From JBCCGR01 sp039029195 (GTDB lineage: Bacteria > Pseudomonadota > Alphaproteobacteria > Rhizobiales > Rhizobiaceae), in the NCBI GenBank assembly GCA_039029195.1, contig JBCCGR010000075.1, positions 1 through 11,878 of the forward strand: DNA of 11,878 nucleotides, read 5' to 3'. Shown piece by piece: positions 1 to 6,926 of the stretch. The notes beneath the pieces are model-generated. The model saw only the letters and a list, made by a program, of their open reading frames with translations. It did not search any database and was not told the origin of the DNA. Positions within the stretch are counted from its first letter, which is position 1; each line of letters opens with the position of its first letter. A program made the position numbers and the translations under genes.

Positions 1-681
1 ATTGACGGCAGGAACATGAACCGCAGCTTTCCGGGCAGCGCGGACGGTTCGATCACCGAGAAAATCTGCCACTTTGTGACGACAGAACTGGTTCCCGCCG
101 CCGATCTGGTGCTTGATTTTCATTCAGGTGGCAAAACACTCGACTTTCTACCCTTCGCCGCGGCGCACGTGCTCGACAACAAAGCGCAGGAAGCGGCCTG
201 CATGGAGGCCATGCGGGCGTTCAACGCCCCCTATTCCTGCCGCATGCTGGAAATCGACAATGTGGGCATGTTCGACACAGAGGTGGAACGCCAGGGCAAA
301 ACCTTCGTCACCACCGAGCTTGGCGGTGCAGGAACTGCAACCGCAAAATCAGTGGCGATAGCCAGGCGCGGCATCCGCAACCTTTTGCAACATGCCGGCA
401 TACTGCCGGGTGATCCGGAAATCGGGCCGACAATTCAACTCGATATGCCCGACGAGACCTGCTTCAGCGTGGCCGAACATGCCGGTCTGATTGAATATGA
501 ACGTGATCTCGGTGATCGCGTGAAACAGGGCGATGTGATTGCCAAGATCTGGTCAACGGAACGCACGGGCACAGCGCCAATTCCATGCACGGCACGCCGC
601 GACGGGCTTCTGGTGGCTCGCCATGTGCCCGGCCTAATCAAGCTCGGCGATTTTGTCGGACTGGTGGCTGACGAAGTTTAG
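1..681 (+). CDS. doeB: N-alpha-acetyl-L-2,4-diaminobutyrate deacetylase DoeB, 5'-truncated by window edge
   Basis: The reading frame is open from base 1 and runs to a TAG at 679-681, so the gene starts outside the window; the ATG at 16 is internal. It belongs to the aspartoacylase/succinylglutamate desuccinylase (AstE/AspA) zinc hydrolase family. The DGRNMNRSFPG substrate-binding segment opens the window. It is followed by the zinc-ligand His in LDFHSGGKTLDF (codon at 121-123) and the catalytic Glu in TTELGGAGTATA (codon at 316-318). A C-terminal beta-barrel region carries GLIEYERDLGDRVKQGD. The HxxE zinc ligands would lie upstream. These motifs match DoeB of ectoine/hydroxyectoine degradation as I remember it (EutE in rhizobia), which deacetylates N-acetyl-2,4-diaminobutyrate in the cytoplasm. 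The next gene begins 160 bp downstream on the same strand, so co-transcription is possible but not shown. The family call is very secure; the specific substrate is inferred from close motif similarity. Confidence 0.85.
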   Translation: MDGRNMNRSFPGSADGSITEKICHFVTTELVPAADLVLDFHSGGKTLDFLPFAAAHVLDNKAQEAACMEAMRAFNAPYSCRMLEIDNVGMFDTEVERQGKTFVTTELGGAGTATAKSVAIARRGIRNLLQHAGILPGDPEIGPTIQLDMPDETCFSVAEHAGLIEYERDLGDRVKQGDVIAKIWSTERTGTAPIPCTARRDGLLVARHVPGLIKLGDFVGLVADEV

Positions 682-787
682 CGCTCTTCACATCCTCGTG
701 CCGAGCCATCGCGCGGCCTTGCGGCGTGGCGTTGGCGTCGTTAGCCTGCCAGCGGGAGAAAATGAGACTGTAAATTGAGATTGCAAA

Positions 788-820
788 TGGCGCCCGTGGT
801 TCATGGCCACCATCGCGCCA
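788..820 (+). promoter_or_regulatory. hairpin in the leader of the TRAP binding-protein gene
   Basis: TGGCGC (788-793) pairs with GCGCCA (815-820), and inside it GTGG (796-799) pairs with CCAC (807-810). The structure ends 20 bases before the ATG at 841, just upstream of the GGGAGA ribosome-binding site. No T-run follows, so it is not an obvious terminator. It may be an mRNA-stabilising or regulatory structure of the 5' leader. This is a weak inference from pairing alone. Confidence 0.3.
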
Positions 821-840
821 CCAGAAGACGGGAGAAATTT

Positions 841-1824
841 ATGAGGTTTTTCAAAACAACGGTGGCGCTTGCCGCCGCACTCATCAGCACATCGGTGATG
901 GCAAAGGATTTGAGCCTTTCCTATTTCATGGGCCCCAAACACCCCATGAACAAGGCAGTGTTCACGCCATTTGCCGAGAAACTCGCGGAACTTTCCGGTG
1001 GCAAATTGACCGTCACCCAGTTTGCCGGTGGCGCGCTCAACTCCGCCCCGCCCAAGCAATATTCCATTCTGTTGAATGGCGTGGCCGATGTGGCCTTCCA
1101 CCTGCCGGGCTACACGGCACAGCTTTTCCCCATCGCCACGTCGGTGACCACGCCCAACATGTGCGACACGGCGGTGGAATGCACCGAAGCCATGTGGCGC
1201 GCCTATGATGTGATCGAAAAGGAATTTGACGCCAAAATTCTGGCGCTGTGGGCCAACAGCCCGCAGGTGCTTTTCTCCAAGGACAGCGCCATTCGCACGC
1301 TGGAAGATCTGAAGGGCAAGATCGTGCGTGTGACCAGTGCGCAGGACATTCCGTTCACCGAGGCGCTGGGAGCGTCTGCCGTGTCGCAGCCGGTGAGCGT
1401 CATCAACCAGAACCTCACCAATGGTGTAGTTGATGTGATCTCAATTGATCCGTCGGCGGCACTCTCCTTCAAGCTGCACGAACCGGCCAACTTCATCACC
1501 GTTGGCGTGCCCGGTGCGGGTTCCGCCTTCGTGCTTTTGATGAACAAGGGCGTCTACAACGGCCTCTCGGACGAGGAAAAAGGTTGGGTGGATGAAGCAT
1601 CCGGCAAATGGCTCTCCATGAGTGGCGCCAAAATGTATGATGGCATTGCCCAAAAAGCGCTGGATGTTTCCGCCAAAAACGGCGTGGAAATCATCAATCT
1701 CTCGGCGGAAGAATCCGCCCGCTGGGATGCCGCCATCCAGCCTGCCATGGAAAAATGGCTTGCTTCCACCGTGGGTCAGGGCCTCACCGGTGCCGACGTC
1801 ACAAAGCTGATGCAGGGGAAATAG
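841..1824 (+). CDS. TRAP transporter substrate-binding protein, DctP family
   Basis: Encodes 327 residues, the usual DctP size. The start at 841 is preferred over an upstream in-frame ATG at 775 because GGGAGA lies about 6 bases before it and it gives a clean Sec signal peptide (MRFFKTTVALAAALISTSVMA, cleaved near residue 21). The mature protein shows the DctP fold: a KHPMNK...FAEKLAELSGGKLTVTQFAGG start; the LEDLKGKIVRV strand with Arg163, equivalent to the family's carboxylate-anchoring arginine; and a NLTNGVVDVIS segment corresponding to the usual LQTGVVDG motif. Cys108 and Cys114 in the mature protein could form a disulfide. It would capture an organic-acid-like ligand in the periplasm and deliver it to the DctQM permease encoded downstream. 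Its sequence does not resemble the ectoine binders TeaA/UehA as I know them, so the ligand is unknown despite the upstream doeB. Family assignment secure; substrate open. Confidence 0.93.
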   Translation: MRFFKTTVALAAALISTSVMAKDLSLSYFMGPKHPMNKAVFTPFAEKLAELSGGKLTVTQFAGGALNSAPPKQYSILLNGVADVAFHLPGYTAQLFPIATSVTTPNMCDTAVECTEAMWRAYDVIEKEFDAKILALWANSPQVLFSKDSAIRTLEDLKGKIVRVTSAQDIPFTEALGASAVSQPVSVINQNLTNGVVDVISIDPSAALSFKLHEPANFITVGVPGAGSAFVLLMNKGVYNGLSDEEKGWVDEASGKWLSMSGAKMYDGIAQKALDVSAKNGVEIINLSAEESARWDAAIQPAMEKWLASTVGQGLTGADVTKLMQGK

Positions 1825-1892
1825 GCAGCGCGCGGGGGGATGCATTTGCGGTCCGGCCGCATAGTGGTCTTGAGCACAAAATTTGGCAGTTT

Positions 1893-2009
1893 CCCTCCCC
1901 CAGCGGGGGAGGGTGTCGTCGAAAGACGACGGGTGGGGGAGAAATCGGTATCAATCCCCACCCGTCATGGCTGCGCCATGCCACCCTCCCCTTTTGAAAA
2001 AGGGGAGGG
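1893..2009. repeat. composite palindromic intergenic repeat (four tiled stem-loops)
   Basis: Four perfect dyads are tiled in about 117 bp: CCCTCCCCC (1893-1901) with GGGGGAGGG (1905-1913); GTCGTC (1915-1920) with GACGAC (1925-1930) around a GAAA tetraloop; CATGGC (1966-1971) with GCCATG (1975-1980); and CCCTCCCCTTTT (1984-1995) with AAAAGGGGAGGG (1998-2009). A longer-range pairing joins GGGTGGGG (1931-1938) to CCCCACCC (1956-1963). I recognise this as a dispersed intergenic repeat common in Hyphomicrobiales genomes, but cannot name the family with certainty. It lies between the binding-protein and membrane-protein genes of the TRAP operon, where it could reduce read-through or stabilise the upstream mRNA. 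It ends about 65 bases before the dctQ start. Confidence 0.85.
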
Positions 2010-2074
2010 AAATGGAGAGCCCGCGCTGCATGTCTCCTCTACATTCAACTTCCCCCAGCCCTGGCCCATTGCTC

Positions 2075-2584
2075 ATGAAACTCATTGATCGCGCGCTGAA
2101 CATTGCTGCCGGGCTGTTCGCCGTTTTCGGCGGGCTGGGGCTGCTGGTGCTCACCGTGGTGACCGGCGTTTCGGTGTTCTACCGTTATGTGCTGCGAGCG
2201 CCGATCTTCGGCATTGAGGATGTCTCCACCATGGCGCTCACGGTGGTGGTTGCGGGCGCAATCGTGTGGGCGGCGGCACAGGCCGGCCATGTCTCGGTCA
2301 ACGTCATCTCGCTTGGTTTGGGGCGCAGCGTCACCCGCATCACCGATGTGCTCGCCCGCACGGTGTCCTGCGCCATGCTTGCGATTGCGTCCTATGCGCT
2401 CTTCACCAAGGGTAGCTGCGGCCTGCCCTGCGGCGCGATGACCTCCAATCTCGGCATTGTCCACACCCCCTTTTACTATGTGCTCGGCTCGGCAATCGCG
2501 GTCTATGCCGTGCTGGTCGCGACCCATCTCATCGTTGGTCTGGCAAACTGGAATGGCACGGACCCCAATGAGGTGGCCGACTGA
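2075..2584 (+). CDS. TRAP transporter small permease, DctQ family
   Basis: Encodes 169 residues from the ATG at 2075, with four hydrophobic segments (about residues 8-33, 48-70, 90-110 and 133-156), as expected for DctQ. The family signature is visible as YRYVLRAPIFGIEDVSTMAL (about 37-56) and GHVSVNVI (71-78). The frame is open further upstream to 1883, but that extension translates the palindromic repeat into non-family sequence, so 2075 is chosen although no strong Shine-Dalgarno precedes it. An in-frame ATG at 2012 sits only 2 bases after GGGGAGGG of the repeat and is a less likely alternative. The stop overlaps the DctM start by one base (TGATG), implying translational coupling. DctQ pairs with DctM in the inner membrane and contacts the loaded binding protein. 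Cys99, Cys115 and Cys119 are present; their role is unknown. Confidence 0.9.
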   Translation: MKLIDRALNIAAGLFAVFGGLGLLVLTVVTGVSVFYRYVLRAPIFGIEDVSTMALTVVVAGAIVWAAAQAGHVSVNVISLGLGRSVTRITDVLARTVSCAMLAIASYALFTKGSCGLPCGAMTSNLGIVHTPFYYVLGSAIAVYAVLVATHLIVGLANWNGTDPNEVAD

Positions 2585-3888
2585 TGGATCGCGATACGAT
2601 TGCCGCCACAGGCTTCATCGCCCTCTTCGTGCTTTTGTTCATACGCGTGCCGGTGGGGCTTGCGATGATGATCGCCGGGGGCCTGGGCATCTATCTCATT
2701 CGCCCACCTGCCATGATGCCGGTGATAGCAGGCGAGATTTTTGGCGAAGCTGCAAGCTACCCGCTCACCATTCTGCCGCTCTTCATTCTCATGGGCAATC
2801 TGGCCGGGGTTTCCGGCATGAGCCGCGATCTTTACGACGCCGCGCACAGTTGGTTCGGGCATCTGAAGGGCGGGCTAGCCTCCGCCACTATTGTCGGCTG
2901 CGCGGGGTTTTCCGCCCTCTCCGGTTCGTCGCTTGCTGCCGCGCTCACCATGGGCCGGGTCAGCCTGCCGGAAATGAAGCGCTACAACTATCATGATGGT
3001 CTGGCCGCCGGGGCAGTCGCCGCAGGCGGCACGCTGGGGATCCTCATTCCGCCCTCTGCCGGTTTCGTGGTCTATGCCATTCTGACGGAAGAAAGCATTG
3101 GCCGGTTGTTCATGGCGGGCGTTCTGCCCGGCCTGTTGCTGACGCTAATGTTCGTGCTGGCGATCTGGGTTGTGGTGAGCCTCAACCCCGCCAAAGCGCC
3201 CACAGCCGCCGCAAAGGAAGACCGCAAGGCGCGGCTCAAGAAGCTCGGGCGCTCCGGCTGGATCATCGGCATCATTTTCATCACCATCGGCGGGATATAT
3301 GCGGGCATGTTTTCGGCCATCGAGGCGGCGGGGATCGGCGCGATCCTGGCGTTCCTTGTCACCATCATCCGCAAGGCGCTCACCTGGGCAAACATCAAGG
3401 ACGTTACCACCGCCACGCTCAAATCCACCGGCACCGTGTTTTTGATCCTGTTCGGCGCGTTCGTCTTCAAGACCTTTGTGGGCTTCACCGGCCTGCCGAT
3501 CAAGCTGACCGGCTGGATTGAGGCGCAGGGACTCACCGGTCTTCAGGTGGTGATCGCGATATTGATCCTGTTCATAATTCTGGGGACGTTTCTGGAAGGC
3601 TTTGCCATTCTGGTGCTGGCCGTGCCGCTGGTACAACCCATTCTGGAAACGCTCGGCGTTGACATGATCTGGTTCGGCGTGCTGATGGTCATCGTGCTTG
3701 AAATGGCGCTCATTTCGCCGCCGGTGGGGATCAACGTGTTTGTGGTGAAGGGCATCGCGCCCGACATTCCGCTGAGCACGATTTTTCGCGGCATCTGGCC
3801 CTTCTGGTTCGCCATGGCGGCGGTGGTGGCACTGATTGTGCTCTTCCCGCAGATCGCGCTGCTGCTGCCCAACACGATGTTTGGGTGA
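2584..3888 (+). CDS. TRAP transporter large permease, DctM family
   Basis: Encodes 434 residues, the normal size for the DctM ion-coupled transport subunit (IT superfamily), with hydrophobic segments spread over its whole length. Family signatures are clear: ILPLFILMGNLAGVSGMSRDLY, then FSALSGSSLAAALTMGRVSLPEM, GTLGILIPPSAGFVVYAILT with RLFMAGVLPG following, and in the second half ILGTFLEGFAILVLAVPLVQP and LISPPVGINVFVVKGIAP, the inverted-repeat counterpart. It starts within the stop codon of the small permease gene and is the last gene of the operon, 5 bases before a very strong terminator stem. It would import the ligand of the upstream binding protein using a sodium gradient, as in characterised TRAP systems. 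The substrate cannot be read from this subunit. Confidence 0.95.
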   Translation: MDRDTIAATGFIALFVLLFIRVPVGLAMMIAGGLGIYLIRPPAMMPVIAGEIFGEAASYPLTILPLFILMGNLAGVSGMSRDLYDAAHSWFGHLKGGLASATIVGCAGFSALSGSSLAAALTMGRVSLPEMKRYNYHDGLAAGAVAAGGTLGILIPPSAGFVVYAILTEESIGRLFMAGVLPGLLLTLMFVLAIWVVVSLNPAKAPTAAAKEDRKARLKKLGRSGWIIGIIFITIGGIYAGMFSAIEAAGIGAILAFLVTIIRKALTWANIKDVTTATLKSTGTVFLILFGAFVFKTFVGFTGLPIKLTGWIEAQGLTGLQVVIAILILFIILGTFLEGFAILVLAVPLVQPILETLGVDMIWFGVLMVIVLEMALISPPVGINVFVVKGIAPDIPLSTIFRGIWPFWFAMAAVVALIVLFPQIALLLPNTMFG

Positions 3889-3893
3889 ATTCT

Positions 3894-3948
3894 ACCAGGA
3901 CCACCTCTTGGGTAGAGCCGTCGATACCCAAGAGGTGGTCCTGGTTTT
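3894..3948 (+). terminator. intrinsic terminator of the TRAP operon
   Basis: A perfect 21-bp inverted repeat (3894-3914 with 3925-3945) closes a 10-base loop (3915-3924). Its descending arm runs directly into a TTTT run (3945-3948). It starts 5 bases after the DctM stop codon. The stem is unusually long and mismatch-free for a rho-independent terminator, but position and T-run fit that role. Confidence 0.88.
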
Positions 3949-3953
3949 CAGTT

Positions 3954-4037
3954 CAAATCTTGCGCTTCGCTCCGCTCAACGTGCGATTTGAAGTGAGGCC
4001 ACATCCCTCCTTCGACAAGCTTAGGATGAGGATGTGG
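3954..4037. repeat. dispersed palindromic repeats (CTTCGACAAGCTTAGGATGAGG type)
   Basis: Two adjacent dyads. CAAATC (3954-3959) pairs with GATTTG (3985-3990) around a TTCGCTCCGCTC-containing loop. CCACATCC (3999-4006) pairs with GGATGTGG (4030-4037) around the core CTTCGACAAGCTTAGGATGAG. That core closely matches a very common short dispersed element of alphaproteobacterial genomes (consensus recalled as CCTTCGACAAGCTCAGGATGAGG). It lies in the intergenic space after the TRAP terminator. Confidence 0.7.
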
Positions 4038-4061
4038 GGTGATGTTGAATACCCGCGACGT

Positions 4062-4127
4062 AGCGATCAACAGCGCCTGTGCGCTTCTGCATTGACGCGC
4101 GCGGCGCTTCACCTGATCCTGATCGCT
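4062..4127. repeat. nested inverted repeat, part of an intergenic palindrome mosaic
   Basis: AGCGATCA (4062-4069) is exactly complementary to TGATCGCT (4120-4127). Inside it AGCGCC (4072-4077) pairs with GGCGCT (4103-4108), with further GCGC-rich pairing possible in the loop. It sits between two other palindromic modules and has no coding potential that I trust. Function unknown; probably another module of the mosaic element. Confidence 0.6.
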
Positions 4128-4130
4128 GGT

Positions 4131-4227
4131 GTGTGCCACCGAAAAGTGGGAACCGGTTTTCGGACAATGGCACGCACAATCAAACAGATAGCGCAGCGTT
4201 TTGAATCTATCAAAACGCGGTACGCGC
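4131..4227. repeat. rhizobial-type intergenic repeat (ACCGAAAAGTGGGAACCGG module plus hairpin)
   Basis: The first half contains GTGCCA (4133-4138) pairing with TGGCAC (4168-4173) and, nested inside, CCGAAAA (4139-4145) pairing with TTTTCGG (4157-4163) across AACCGGTT (4151-4158). This GAAAAGTGGGAACCGGTTTTC module is a dispersed repeat I recognise from Hyphomicrobiales genomes. The second half is a strong hairpin: GCGTTTTGA (4196-4204) with TCAAAACGC (4210-4218) around ATCTA, flanked by GCGC at 4191-4194 and 4224-4227. It ends about 28 bases before the next gene and may form part of its leader. Confidence 0.75.
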
Positions 4228-4254
4228 TAAACGGCAGAGTTCTGGAAGTGCTGA

Positions 4255-4734
4255 ATGATGAAAAACCTGACAATCCGGCTTGTATCCGCCCTTGTTCTCA
4301 CAATTTTCGCGCTGGCGCCCGCCGCTGCGGAAACGTTCAAGCTCACCTACACATTCTCCTTTGGCAATGTGCTCGAAGCCGACATTGAAGGTGAACTTCA
4401 GGCGGATGGCGACACCGTGGTGGTGACGGCGGTCAAAAACGCCCGCCTTGATGACAATCCGGGCGCACCACTCAAATTCATCACCAGCCTTGCTGATCTG
4501 GTGGATAACACGAACACCAACAAACCCGTGCTGACCCTGAGCGGCAAGAACAACGATATTTCAATGTGTTCCACCAAATCGTGCACCGGCGAGTTCGTCA
4601 CCTTCGATGGGGTGAAACAGTTTCTGGGCCGACCCGGCATCTACACCTCCGTCTCCTATGGCCACACCATGTCGGGCGGCAGGAATGCCGACGAGGTGTA
4701 TGAGGAGGGGCGATATCGATTGGTGCGGGAGTGA
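4255..4734 (+). CDS. small secreted protein of unknown function
   Basis: Encodes 159 residues from the ATG at 4255, or 158 from the adjacent ATG at 4258; GGAAG at 4244-4248 can serve either. The N-terminus is a convincing Sec signal peptide (basic MMKNLTIR, hydrophobic LVSALVLTIFAL, then APAAA with cleavage near residue 25). The mature part is beta-rich: TFKLTYTFSFGNVLEADIEGELQADGDTVVVTAV at its start, then a DISMCSTKSC segment with Cys105 and Cys110 that could form a disulfide in the periplasm, and a YRLVRE C-terminus. No transmembrane segment or lipobox follows the signal. I do not recognise the family. The next gene's ATG follows the TGA with no spacing, so the two are almost certainly translated from one mRNA, although their functional link is unclear. 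Coding is well supported; function is unknown. Confidence 0.85.
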   Translation: MMKNLTIRLVSALVLTIFALAPAAAETFKLTYTFSFGNVLEADIEGELQADGDTVVVTAVKNARLDDNPGAPLKFITSLADLVDNTNTNKPVLTLSGKNNDISMCSTKSCTGEFVTFDGVKQFLGRPGIYTSVSYGHTMSGGRNADEVYEEGRYRLVRE

Positions 4735-5559
4735 ATGGTGGACATCAGACCACTGACAGGTGGCTTGGGGGCCGAGATCATCGGCGCCGACATACGTGAT
4801 GCGAGCCAGTTCGACGATCTTCAGGCAGCATTCGCAGAACGCTCTGTGATCGTGGTGCGGGACCAACAAATCAGCCCGGACGACCACCTGGAATTCGCCC
4901 GCCGGTTTGGAAAAATCAACGTCAACCGGTTCTTCAAGCCGGTGGATGGTCACCCTGAAATCGCAACCGTGCTGAAGGAGAAGGATCAAAAGCAGGCCGT
5001 TGGCGAAGGTTGGCACACCGACCATTCCTACGACCAGATACCGGCGATGGGGTCGATATTGCACGCCATCGAGATGCCACCCTATGGCGGTGACACGCTT
5101 TTTGTTTCCATGGCCGCCGCCTATCAGGCTTTGTCAGCACCAATGCGGAACTTTCTTGGCGGACTGACAGCCGTGCATTCCTCAAGACATGCCTTCGGCA
5201 AAGAGACAAAAGACAGTGAGGCAGCCAGGACCGGCCGGTTCCTGAATGCGGAGGCCGCCACGCAAGACGCGCGGCATCCCATTGTCATCACCCATCCCTT
5301 GAGCAAGCGTCGCGGATTGTTCATAAACCCGGTCTTCACCACGCACATTGAGGGGCTGTCGGCTGAAGAGTCAGCCGCGATCCTCGAAATGCTATACGAG
5401 CACTGTAAACAGCCAGAATTCCAGTGCCGGGTCCGCTGGCAGAAAGGGGATGTGACCATGTGGGACAACCGCGCAACATGGCACAAGGCAATCAACGACT
5501 ATCACGGCTTTCGACGGCTAATGCACAGGGTAACGGTTGAGGGCGTGGCGCTGGTGTAG
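4735..5559 (+). CDS. TauD/TfdA family Fe(II)/2-oxoglutarate-dependent dioxygenase
   Basis: Encodes 274 residues, close to TauD (about 283). The iron-binding facial triad is intact: His94 and Asp96 in EGWHTDHSYD, and His250 in WDNRATWHKAINDY. The 2-oxoglutarate-binding arginine is Arg261 in FRRLMHRVT, 11 residues after the distal His as in TauD, with Arg265 also conserved. The N-terminus MVDIRPLTGGLGAEIIGADI and the PPYGGDTLF segment are typical. Members hydroxylate small molecules such as taurine, alkyl sulfates or aryloxyacetates while decarboxylating 2-oxoglutarate; the substrate is not evident here. It starts immediately after the stop codon of the upstream secreted-protein gene and has no obvious Shine-Dalgarno, so translation is probably coupled. 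The protein itself has no signal peptide and is cytoplasmic. Family very secure; substrate unknown. Confidence 0.93.
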   Translation: MVDIRPLTGGLGAEIIGADIRDASQFDDLQAAFAERSVIVVRDQQISPDDHLEFARRFGKINVNRFFKPVDGHPEIATVLKEKDQKQAVGEGWHTDHSYDQIPAMGSILHAIEMPPYGGDTLFVSMAAAYQALSAPMRNFLGGLTAVHSSRHAFGKETKDSEAARTGRFLNAEAATQDARHPIVITHPLSKRRGLFINPVFTTHIEGLSAEESAAILEMLYEHCKQPEFQCRVRWQKGDVTMWDNRATWHKAINDYHGFRRLMHRVTVEGVALV

Positions 5560-5587
5560 GCAAATGCCATCGACGGGGCACGGGAAT

Positions 5588-5646
5588 GAGAGGGTCATGT
5601 TGCAAGCGAAAGAACGGCTGTTGTGAGCCCTTCTTTGACCTTCGAC
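5588..5646. repeat. dispersed direct repeat, copy A
   Basis: This stretch aligns with 7737-7794 in the same orientation: about 41 of 58 positions match with one single-base gap, centred on the shared 14-mer GGCTGTTGTGAGCC (5616-5629 here). It lies between the convergent ends of the dioxygenase and flavin-monooxygenase genes. AACGGCT (5613-5619) can also pair with AGCCGTT (5669-5675), just before the minus-strand gene's stop. The repeat family is not identified. Confidence 0.55.
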
Positions 5647-5680
5647 ACACCGTCGCTGAGAGAACGAAAGCCGTTATGGC

Positions 5681-6898
5681 TCAGATCATTGCGCTGTTGG
5701 GCAGTTCAGCACCCAATCGGACAGTGCCGTATAAATTTGCCATGTGGTCATATTCGAATAGTGCGTGGGTGGACAGGCTTGCGATGTCGCGATGGATTCT
5801 TTGAATTGGGCTGTCTGAAAAATAGCTTCTTGAACCAACACAACCGGCAAGTTCTGTTATGATGCCCGTGCACGACCTCGCGATGTGTGATGAAACTGCC
5901 CGTAGCTCCTGACGCCGCTCTGGGGAAATTTCTTTGCCACTTTCCACCTGCTCCCAGAGCTCTTCGATGTGCCCTTCCCACAACCTAATAGTTGCATCCA
6001 AGTCCATTGAGAGGCGTGCAATCCGAATGTTCTGGGACATAAGACCTGACTGCTTTTCACCGGAATAAGCACCCACTTTGACTTTCATCACATCCGTCAC
6101 GATTTCCAGCATCGCCTCGGCTGCACCGACAAATGGACCGACCGCGCCAAGCACCATGAAACTCAGCAAAGGCACCTGCCAGAGCGAACCGGGATTGTGC
6201 TTTATGCCTTCACCGGTGCGCTCACGTAGTTCGGACACCAATATAGACCTATGTGCAGGTACAAATTCGCATTCGATAATGACATCGTGGCTACCAGTAG
6301 CCTTCATCGCTACTACGTCCCAGGTATCCAACACCTCGCAATTGGAAACAGGCACATAATATCGCCGCATCTCCTTCTGCCCATCACCTATTTCCGTCGG
6401 TGCACTTAACAGCATCCAGTCTCCGTGGAAAATGCCAGTTGCATAACCCCAGCGGCCAGAAAGTTCATAACCACCTTCAATGCGTTTTGCGTTTCCCGAG
6501 GGCATGACTTGGCCGGGAGCCATGGTAAAACCTCGTCCGCCCCATACTTCGTCCTGGGCCTGAATTGGAAAGTGGGCAAACTGGAAATTATGATAAATCA
6601 AAAATCCCATGCACCATGATGTTGATGCACAGCCTCGCCCCAGAATTCTGAAAATCTGGGGAATGTATGGGTAAGGTAGTTCCAGACCACCATAGCGGGT
6701 AGGAACGACGGCTTTGAATGCGTCAATCGCATCCAATTCAGAAATCGTCTCCTCTGGAATTCTTCCTTCACGCTCGGCGTCCGCTGCGCGCTTGCGCAAA
6801 TCCGGGACCATACTTTGAAGATCCAAAAGCAGCTTTCTGCCATCATCATTGGATGCCATCGGTTCAGGGACTCGATCAGTCGCGATAGAAAATGTCAT
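5681..6898 (-). CDS. acyl-CoA dehydrogenase-fold flavin-dependent monooxygenase (HsaA/HpaH type)
   Basis: Encodes 405 residues; an alternative start is Met14. The protein has the three-part acyl-CoA dehydrogenase fold: an N-terminal helical part (about 20-115), a middle beta part with YELSGRWGYATGIFHGDWML (144-163) contacting flavin, and a C-terminal helical bundle. The C-terminal SPIQRIHRDIASLSTHALFEYDHMANLYG (363-391) is the pattern of class D two-component flavin hydroxylases (HsaA, p-hydroxyphenylacetate C2-hydroxylase, IacA) rather than true acyl-CoA dehydrogenases. Such enzymes use FMNH2 or FADH2 from a separate reductase and O2 to hydroxylate aromatic or indolic compounds; no reductase is encoded in the window. 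A MarR gene is divergent, with a long palindrome between, so it is probably repressed by that regulator and induced by its substrate. A MarR neighbour also occurs in indoleacetate (iac) loci, but that assignment is speculative here. Confidence 0.88.
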   Translation of the reverse strand: MTFSIATDRVPEPMASNDDGRKLLLDLQSMVPDLRKRAADAEREGRIPEETISELDAIDAFKAVVPTRYGGLELPYPYIPQIFRILGRGCASTSWCMGFLIYHNFQFAHFPIQAQDEVWGGRGFTMAPGQVMPSGNAKRIEGGYELSGRWGYATGIFHGDWMLLSAPTEIGDGQKEMRRYYVPVSNCEVLDTWDVVAMKATGSHDVIIECEFVPAHRSILVSELRERTGEGIKHNPGSLWQVPLLSFMVLGAVGPFVGAAEAMLEIVTDVMKVKVGAYSGEKQSGLMSQNIRIARLSMDLDATIRLWEGHIEELWEQVESGKEISPERRQELRAVSSHIARSCTGIITELAGCVGSRSYFSDSPIQRIHRDIASLSTHALFEYDHMANLYGTVRLGAELPNSAMI

Positions 6899-6926
6899 GG
6901 CAGAATTTGCCTTTCAGTTCCAATTT

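Noticed and set aside
688..1101. 137-residue open frame on the minus strand opposite the TRAP binding-protein gene
   Set aside because: It lies antisense to a clear gene with a signal peptide, has no domain and is explained by high G+C content.
1883..2074. N-terminal extension of the small TRAP permease frame
   Set aside because: It translates the palindromic repeat, and the normal family N-terminus begins at the ATG at 2075.
3072..3636. 154- and 163-residue minus-strand frames opposite the large TRAP permease gene
   Set aside because: Shadow frames of a well-conserved membrane protein gene; composition is low-complexity and has no recognisable motif.
841..3888. Assigning the TRAP system as the ectoine importer UehABC/TeaABC because of doeB upstream
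   Set aside because: The binding protein does not resemble TeaA/UehA as known to me, so neighbourhood alone is not enough.
5586..5862. Short plus-strand frames of 72 and 79 residues between the dioxygenase and the flavin monooxygenase
   Set aside because: They translate the direct repeat and then run antisense to the monooxygenase C-terminus.
5681..6898. Naming the flavin monooxygenase iacA (indoleacetate degradation) because of the MarR neighbour
   Set aside because: Other class D hydroxylases have the same fold and also often sit next to MarR genes; no other iac genes are in the window.
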